Translations under genes and position numbers: made by a program
In this document: positions 1 through 9,500 of the stretch, in pieces
Layout: each line of letters starts with the position of its first letter
Numbering within the stretch: position 1 is the first letter of the stretch
Assembly (NCBI GenBank): GCA_024449915.1
Contig: JAMZAV010000444.1
Span: 372,001 to 436,000, forward strand
Direction: 5' to 3'
Length of the DNA stretch: 64,000 nt
Origin: Sweltsa coloradensis
Taxonomy: Eukaryota; Arthropoda; Insecta; Plecoptera; Chloroperlidae
Notes under the pieces: model-generated
The model's database searches: none
Told to the model about the DNA's origin: nothing
What the model saw: only the letters and a program-made list of their open reading frames with translations

Positions 1-425
1 TGAATTGAATTGCTAGAATTAGGTTTTCATGTTTTTTGAAAAGTGAGTTCTATTTGTGTGGTTTAAAAATTGAACAGGTGAGCTTTTTTTTAAATTTCCG
101 GGATGTTTTTAAAATGTCTCTGTTTTGTTTTTTCCATCTTTCTGGATCTTGAATCATGATTAGAATTCACACCAGCATCGCGATTCACACGTTTATTTTT
201 AAAAAATGTTAACATTTTTTTTCAATTTCTTTTGTATATTTTACAAAGCTAGCGACGAGTCATACTCATCAAAATATCTGGATGGATCATTAATTAATCC
301 TTGTTGTGTCTCTTTCTATTTTAATCATTTGAACAACATTGTTCTTAATCCGTTTATTTTAATCATTTGAACAACATTGTTCTTAATCCACAATATATAT
401 TTTATTTTTCTCCTTCCTCCCTCAG
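1..425. other. Intron or upstream flank of Notum
   Basis: AT-rich non-coding sequence ending in the splice acceptor at 424-425. No signal-peptide exon is visible, so the gene's 5' end is probably outside the window. It holds a perfect short tandem duplication (listed separately). Confidence 0.6.
316..389. repeat. Two-copy 38-bp tandem duplication with palindromic core
   Basis: The segment containing TCATTTGAACAACATTGTTC occurs twice, 38 bp apart, with no visible change. The core GAACAA-CA-TTGTTC is an inverted repeat. It lies just before the first visible Notum exon. Confidence 0.8.
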
Positions 426-520
426 ATACTGGAGGGATACGGGCTGGACGAGCCCCGAGGGTTGAAGCGAGTCTTCCTGTCTGCGAGGGACGCAGTCTGC
501 AACGACGGCTCGCCCGCAGG
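426..520 (+). CDS. Notum: Notum, first visible exon
   Basis: Codes for ILEGYGLDEPRGLKRVFLS.. and ends in VCNDGSPAG. The acceptor is a pyrimidine run plus CAG at 423-425 and the donor is GTAATT at 521. The exon starts at a codon boundary and ends with two bases of a Gly codon. It matches the conserved entry into the Notum catalytic domain, so coding exons must exist upstream. Confidence 0.85.
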
Positions 521-3500
521 GTAATTACACTAATCACTCATTGCTGTTGTCTCTTCGAGGAACGCTTCTTGCACTGGGCTCAATTGAAAATGATTAGGCG
601 GAAGTGGTCGGCTGTACTGGCGCCAGTTGATGTTGTTTTGTATAGTGTATCAAACAATATGGGTCACTTTTTAAATTAGCCATTTAGGGCGTTGCCTTAG
701 TTAATATTCAATATTAATACGCGGAGAAGATTGGTAAAAACATTTACCAATTATTTGCAAAATATATAACATTTAGAATTAGATAATGGACCAAAATATT
801 GTAAGAATAAGATTTCTTTCACTTCTGTAGGATGTACGTAATGTAAAACAACACATCGTTCGTGGTTGCATTGTGTGGGCATTGTACACATTAATTGTAG
901 TTCTATGACATTTATCTATATAGTCTATTTAACGTCTATCGTTTCAGTTTTATAAAAAAAAAAAAGAAATTAATAATGAAACTGAGTAAAAATACACGTC
1001 GTCGAATGCACACAAAAATAATTAACAATAACTGCAAATTTTGAAACAATAATATTTACTTCAATGTATAAGACACGCATTTTCTAAAAATATAATCACG
1101 TAAAAAAATAAAAAATGTCAAAAATGTGAAATGAAATTAATTAAAATTATAAATTGTGTTTTGTTCGTAATATTGGTCGTCGTAGTCTGGAATGAGTTGG
1201 CTTTCACGCATTTAAAACATAATTTGTGTGATCTACATTAGCCTACCGGCCCTATGGGCAGCTAAAATTTATTAAATAATAATCATATTCCACACAAACT
1301 GAAAGTGGTCTACAATTTGAAAATTATATTTTAAAAATCATAAGAAAGTACATTGTAATTGTATACTTGGAACTGTCGTGTTTATTTATTTGACATTGGG
1401 CTCAACAAAGTGTTATGGTTCTTGTATTGTAACGCGAATAGACAGAAACGAGACACATTAGTCATGTATGGACCAGGCGACAGTTAATTGAAAGCGCCCT
1501 AAATTAATCCGTTAACTCAACTGGAATGACTTTGACCAGTGCCGACTACTAATATAGTAGCATTGTAGTAAACCAAATGATTTTATGTGGAGGAGGGGTT
1601 ACAAATCATAACGCCCAGCTATGACATAGATATACTTTTACAATTATTATTATTTTGCTATTTTTATTAACTACAAATGGTTTGTTTCAGGTTCTACCTG
1701 CGCAGGTCGCACGGCAGCAAGAGGTGGATTGTATTCTTAGAGGGTGAGTGTGGTTGCGATATTAAGTTGGTTGGGTGTCAGCTCAGTCAACTCTTATAAT
1801 TATATCTCTAAGGGTGATCCATACAATTCACTTAATGAGTTTGTACCTTTATCACTCTTGTTGAGGTTATAAGTAGGCTAAGATAATTGGGAAAGATTTA
1901 ATACAGCAAGTAACAGTTAGTGCTAAGTTTTCTGATACGTTAACCTTCGTAATTTGACTTTCCTTGTTGATATAAGAAGTGCTTGAGGTATTGAAGCAAG
2001 ACTATGGACTCCTCTGCAATTTTACATTTAATTTTTAAAAAAATCTTCGTCTCTCACTATATTGGTTTTCCTAATTAAATCCAGCCAGCGTTGATCTAAT
2101 AATTGTTAATTAAACTAGAGCAAATACCTAGAAACGACTACATTCACGTATTTTAATTAAACTTATTTCAATTATTATGGCTATTCAATAAGACGTACGT
2201 ATTTTGGTAATTATAAAAAAGCAATAAAAGTAAGCATAACGAAATTAAACTTCCATTAACAAAATTATAATTGTAATTTCGAAGTGTCCTTTGCCTAAAA
2301 ATCTACTTACTTAAAAAGTATCCCTTCTTGTCACTAGGGAGCGAAGCTTTTCTAAATACATCTCTTTCTGTCCAGTATGACTAATATGTTGAAAATATCC
2401 CCCAACAAGGAGAATACTCGTTTTGTTTGTTTTTGGTGACCCTCGGAGTCACGGGTCTCATCCGGTCTCACTCAAAGGCGACATTTCCTTCAACCCGGCA
2501 CCTCCACCAAGGGCACTTGAATAATTTGATATCAGTGTCTTTCTTCGAAAATCAGTTGACAAGTAGCTTCGCTCACTATTTGTATGGGTACTCAATACTC
2601 ATATATACCAGTGCTTGTTAAACTTATTCTTATGTTTGATAAGTTTCTCATATAATTATTTTGCTACTAAGTACTGATCGATAGTCAGTTTCCTCGATCG
2701 ACGAAATCTTTATGTTAGTGGTTAGCACAATCATCTCGCATGCCACTTACAGCTAACCTTTTATGCAGTTCTAATTTCAAATCAATATAGATTGCAAAGC
2801 TCAGTCAAGAAGAACCATTTCATAAAGAAGTCTTAATTTCTATATAATCTCAAAGTGCGTCAGCGCCAGTAATTTATCATGCGCTTTTATCCTTCATACT
2901 AGTCTTACTGTCTACATAAAAAAGTCTCCATCAATTACATGTTATATGTTACTTTTCTTTCTTCCGACACAAATGCACCTTCTCTTTCTTTCTTTTTCTT
3001 AATTGCAGTGTCTTTGTTTTTGTCATAACAGTAATGAACTCAACAGAACAACCTTGATGATACTTGTAGCTTGTAAGTGTGTTTCACTTAGATGACGCAT
3101 CCGCATCTTCAGAGTCATTGTATAGCTTAGAACTTGGATTTATATTTGGACTTTTCGACGTTAATTTCGTCTGGGGATTTCCTCAGTCATCATGAAAATG
3201 CTGGATTTGAGTCACATGTAACACTTTCTTTTGCACATTCGATCCGCCATTTTCAAGTATAATTTAAATAAGTTAGTCACTGAATATGTGCACTGCCAGA
3301 CTTGGCTCAAGCATAAGCGCGAGAATCTGATTCAGGACGTCCCGACTTTGATACCCTACACCGGGGATCCCGACTGAACGCTTTATGCAGGGGTTGTTAG
3401 GGCACTAAACATACCTAGTTATATACCCGAAGCAGGGCATAAATTATATTCAGGTTTTCCCCGAAACCTATAAATTAATGACACTTGTTTTGAATTGGTC

Positions 3501-6500
3501 ACGAATTAAAATGGTCTAAATTAGGTCATTTTGATCAAACAATTCACTTTTCTCATTTTTTCCCGAGAATTTTGATATGTTTAAATATTTTTTAGTGGGA
3601 TTTTTAAGGAATTTGGGACAAATTTTTGATTTTAAACTAAAGCTACAATTTTAGTTTAAATTTAAATTTGAAGTGTATTTGTAGAAGATTTTTTTTTTTT
3701 TTAGATTTTAGATTTTGTTAATCTAAAAAAAACAGCAATACTTACTTCAATGATAGTACATTTCTGGGAGAAACCAAAATTTTCACATTTTTAGCACTTT
3801 TTGCGGATGTGTATTTTCAATCTTCTTTAATAAAGGTAAAATTTCATCCCATTGAAATGTTTTTTTTTCTACAAATTCATGAGGCCAAACTAAAATAGTA
3901 CTTATCATTTACCCGGATTTAAATTAAGAATTTCATGTTCATAATCATGGACGCCATGACTGAGAAGGTTACGTAGAGTAATAATGCGTACGTGTGTTTC
4001 AGGCGGGTGGTATTGCCACGACCGCAGAACCTGCCAGGGTCGCTGGCTTCGTCTTCAACACCTCATGTCTTCCAAGCAGTGGCCGGAGACCAGATCAGGT
4101 AAAATTATAGTACTATTCTATTGGTAGTGCACTAATATGCATCCGCAGAAATTTCATAACCTACAAACATTACGCACTATTCATTATATGCAAAGCGCAG
4201 TAATCTCATTTTCACGATTAACTATAATGGATATTGTAATTATTTGTAACTGATAAGACAGGGCAAACACTGACTTGCAACACTAAAATGTTATGATGTT
4301 CGTAGAGCATATCATGTAGCTCATTAAACTCGAATTATCTACCGTCTTGAGCTAAAGACATACAATTCTAACTTACGGGACCGTCCGCGGTGGGATTCCC
4401 TCGCTGGCTCGAAGCGTGTGGCTCTACGATGGCGTGGGTTCGAATCTCGCATAAGGCATGGATCTTTTGTAATCATCCTTTATCGTCATTTATCACCACT
4501 CATCGTCTCGAATAGCCTTAGAGCATTAATATGAGACGTTAAGCAACAACAATCACCAATCCAATGTATAGGGGGTTATGGTTATCGCGATCTATAATTT
4601 TTAACTCATTCAGACCATAATTAAATTGGCACGAATTAGGATATTTTAAGCTAACAATTAACATTCCGTGATTTTTTCTGATATTTTTAGTATTTTTTTT
4701 ATATTTTTCATTGTAATATTTAAGGAATTATGGGAAATTTTGGATTTCGAATAAAAGCAACGTTTGATGTTCAAATGCTAATTTTAAGTGCATTTCTAAA
4801 ACTAGATTTTTTTCGGAATTTTTTGCATATTTTGGATTTTCTGTATCTCAAATACTGGCAAAACTAGTAATATTTTAAATTTCCGGGAAAAAACCAAAAA
4901 CACTTTTTTTTGCCCGTTTTTGCACATTTCAATTTTCAATCTTCTCTAAAAACGGTACTATTCGTCCTATCGCAATGAGGTAAAAAAAAATGTGAATTTG
5001 AATTCCCCAATTTTTTTGAATTTTTTGTTGGCCAAATTGAAAAAACTTTAAGTCTAATTTAAAAAAAATCAAAATTGTTATGACCATTATAATGGACACG
5101 TGGTCTGAATGAGTTAATTTGTGAATTTAAATTGTCATGACGGTAGTAAGTATGTGATTTGTCGTAAAGAAATTGAGCTTTACACTTTTTAAGTCAGTTG
5201 TAAAAACTAGAGGATAGAATACATACAAGTTACGGGATATATGCCTACTACTAGGGTATATATAGAATGTCCAATTACTCAATTCGATGGGAAACTTGGT
5301 TGAGTAAATTTTGAAGGGATTGCCAGATACAAATCAGGATCGAATTTTGAAATAAATTTCTTTCCCTGAGAAACTACTGCCAGCGGACATAATGATTGCA
5401 ACATTGTTCTTTGATTTCAGTTGGAGGGGTGTTGTCGGCGAACCCAGAGGAGAACCCGTTCTGGTGGAACGCCAACCATGTGTAAGTCTTCATTCTTCAT
5501 TAGTGAGCATTAGTGAGCAGCAAGAAAGTTACCCAAATTTGAAACATCAAAATCAACGGTCCACCTCTTTTCAAGGCCCCCTAATAAAAAGACGTACGTA
5601 TCAATTTTTGTTTTTGTGTCCCAGCTTTGGTTTACTAAAATTATTTCAATGAAATGTGTTTTTTGGATATATTTAAATAAAACAACCAGATTTTAATAAG
5701 AAATCGCACCTATGCTTTACACAGATATCATCAACTTTGGATTCACCTCGAAAAGGGAATAATATTAATGGCTGACATGTTGGACCCATCAGCCACTTTG
5801 CTTAGTCAAAAGTCATTACAACTAATGTATTTACACAAAAAAACGAATAATTAACTGATTTTGTCGTTCCTCAACATACTTACACATAGTGATGGCAAGC
5901 CGGTCAATTGACCAAGTAATATTTGACCGGCCAAATAATTGGTCAGAATAATATAAGTTGGATGAGCGAAGCGAAGACTTCAATTTCACCGACCCCCCAA
6001 AAATTTAGCTCGGTGTTTTTTATTTTTTTTTATTTTTTTTTATTTTTTTTTTCTGTCTGTTTGTTCGCTCTCTACCGGGCAAACGGCATATGCGATCTGG
6101 ATGAAAATTTGACAGGACCTTCGAAATCTCTGAACTTAGACTTGCCACGTTTTTGGGTACAATCGAAGAAATATTTCTCATGAATATCGTACTTTTACGA
6201 TTTTTTTCGATTTTTTGGGCGATATTTTCGTGCCATTTGGGCCAATTCTGACCAAACGGGTGAAGCTAAAACGTTCATATTATACATGGACATTAAGGTT
6301 ATGGTGATTTAGTACATTTTGAAAGAAAAAGATGAAAAAGTTAGCCAGAATCTATAGAAATAAAGCTTTTAATAGGCCTATAAGATTTTTGGTTTTTTGT
6401 ACGATATTTTCGTGCCATTTGGGCCAATTCTGACCAAACGGGTGGGGTTTCAACGTTCATATTATACATGGACATTAAGGTTATGGTGATGTAGTACCTT

Positions 6501-9500
6501 TTGAAAGAAAAAGTTGAAAAAGTTAGCCAGAATCCATAGAAATAAAGCTTTTTATATAAGTTTTTTACGGTTAATAATACCAATTGACAAGAAACAAAAG
6601 AAACTTGACAACATTCACCTTCAATGCGTAGGCAGCAAAACAAAGCACTTGCAAAAGTAAAGATATCCCAAGCAAACTTAAAACTTTAAAAAGCTCATCC
6701 ATCAACGCGGCGGGACTTTAGCGTTTTCCTAGTACTTAAGAATTTGGCATCACTCATTCTCAAAGGAAAGTTAACTTTTGTTACATTTCCTTACAAATTT
6801 GAAACTGGAACGATTCACTGTTGTTTTAATTTTAATACTTTTCGACAGTGAGCAGACTAAGTGCTAGTAAGATCAAATTCACTCATTTACTCATTTTCAT
6901 CAATAATCACCATTGAACGTTGATCATATATATTGATTAGCCTAACTTGGTTGCAGTCAATGTCTCAAAATGTAACTTTTTTATGTTTGACCGACTTTTG
7001 GTCAGTTGACCAATTTTAATTTGACCGGTAAAAGTGCCATCCCTCCTAACACAATGTATCACGTCATGATACAACAGATCATTATAACAACCTCATCTTT
7101 ATAACGAAGAAACATTTAGGAGTTCGTTGTAATGACTTTCAACTTTATGGTACACAAACACACAGTGTTTCGCGGGGACGCACGAGTGTAGATATTGTTT
7201 AGAGTTCGTCCAAACTATTCCTTGTCGGCGAGTATAAATAATAAATCTAAACATGACATGTCGATTCTCTCCGACGAGCGAGCGAGGTCACCTCGGTCGG
7301 TCTCCTGTCTGATTAGAGAGTGGAATCTGAGAAACTGATGGGATGGGAGGATCGATTAAGTAATGTCAAACCTATGTCTTGCTTGGTCTTGTCGACGTGC
7401 CTTGAATCTGTCCACCGTTCTTAGAACGGAAAGTAAGGTCTCAACGTCACAGAGACCTCTAACAGACCACTAGTATGTGGCGCCACAGAATGACTATAGG
7501 CGTCGGGCTCCTCACTACCGAGCTACCAGACGCCTCCAATTGTTGTGACCTCAGAAATTAGGCAAATGGATACAAGTTACTGGACATAAATATATGTATA
7601 TGTAATGAAATCTGACTTGCGTTCAACCCTTTTTTACAGCCTAAGTCTAAAATAATAGCAACACGCATCATTATAAGTACAAGCAAGATTTTCTTGCTCT
7701 TTAGATAAATATTTTATGGAGGAGTTGTGTGATGTTCATGTACTTTTTTAACATTACATTTTGAACTTAATTAATTATTTTTTCAAAAAACTACACACGA
7801 GTACATTAAAAAAATATACATTTAGATATGACAAGTAGGCTGATTACCAGCTAAAATTAAATATTTTAATTTTAATTTTATACCATAGATTATCCACCTT
7901 TGAATATTAAACAGTAATTTATCTCAATGTAACACATTTATATCCGAAATGATTATAATATTGTGAATGACTATAATCCTCCATCTTAGATGAGTTTGCT
8001 GTCGGTTACCTATTTTCACATTTCACATGAATGCAAAAATCGCAACCTTGTTGGCATAGTCAAACTCCTCTTAGAATTTTGATTTGCAAGGTCGTCCCGT
8101 CCCCAAACTATGCAATGCGATCTAGACTCTCGAGTAGTCGAAGCCCGAAGGCCTATGACTAGGACTCTCCAACGCCACCACCCTCGTACTAGCGGGAAGC
8201 AGGTACGATCAACTTATGACCACCCTACAGCAATTCACTTATCTCTATGAAAATAATCAATTAGTTTGGATGGCGAGGCACAACGACGTGTAAATAACGT
8301 TTTTCTGCTTGCTCAATGTTGTTGGTGGAGGTGCCGGGTTTATTAAATCCTCGCTTTGTATGGAGCCAGCCACTCCCCCTGACCTCCAGGGTCACCAAAA
8401 ACGTTCTGTATCACAGGCTAATGAGTCAATGACAACAAAATTGCAAGTCATTCGGTGGTCGTCTCGTGGACAGTGTCTCTCGTAAAACGTGACAGCTGCT
8501 GGATGAAAACGAATACACTTAAGTCATAATACACTAACACTAATAATAGTGTATTCGATTTTATCCAGCAGCTGCAGCAATTATTGTGGGATTCTTAAAT
8601 TTTGGATACAACTATTCACTTTTGATGCAAACAGAATATTTGTGTTATTAGAATGTATGCTAGTCTACAAAAGTTTGACAATGACAAATTGTATAATATT
8701 TTAATTGGTAACGTTCCGCATATTCCAGAAACAGGGTCGATATTCAAAATGTACTCCCTCTACCTCTTTCCACTTTTGAATTATCCACTCGTTATGTATT
8801 TCGTTTTAATTATTTTCAATAATTAACTAAAATTAAAAGAGTATTGTACAATATGCTCTGTCCCAGTAACGTCCCACGGACTTGTTTTCACGCATAATAA
8901 CCTCCCAAATAACGCAACAACTCCTTCCAGTGCTGGCGGGACGGGTGTGATCGTGAACCTGGACTCCGTCAGCGACATGATGACGCGACGCCTCAAGCTA
9001 GGTCACGTGACGGTGCTCGGCGTCGCCGACTCTGGTTGGTTCCTCGACCGGGACCCGTTCGCGCCGTCTGCGCACACTCCCGCGCAGGCCGTGCGCAGAG
9101 GGATGGCGCTCTGGCACGGCAAGGTGCCTCCGCGGTGCGCGGCACAGCACGCGGCCGAGCCCTGGCGGTGCTACTTCGGGTACCGGGTCTACCCCACGCT
9201 TTCAGGTATTTATTACACTACCCCCTTGCTACTTCTGACACCATGGCTGGGGTTAAGACCGCAAAAACCCCGACGTTGATATTTAAAAAATGTAGAACCT
9301 TCGCCCCATTTCCTTACCCAACATTCAGTATAAGAGGCAGGCGCGTAGGAACGTTTGAAAGTTATGGGGGGGAAAGACAAATCCATTAAAATATTTTGTG
9401 GGCGGCAGGAATAAGTCCTAGCCGCCGGAGGCCCTTTCGTCAAAGGCGAAACAAAATTCACCATACTTCTGTTATTTCGTCATGTTTTAACTGCACTCTG

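Noticed and set aside
5923..6183. 86-residue open frame, with similar frames at 10256-10465 (-), 33895-34152 (-) and 62493-62768 (+)
   Set aside because: All are the same 5' region of the Helitron-like elements, in either orientation. The frames differ among copies and have no domain, so the similarity is repeat DNA and not a protein.
8085..8162. Possible extension of the nucleophile micro-exon upstream (NYAM.. resembling the family YAFMG block)
   Set aside because: It is in another frame, is followed by stops, and the similarity ends after four residues.
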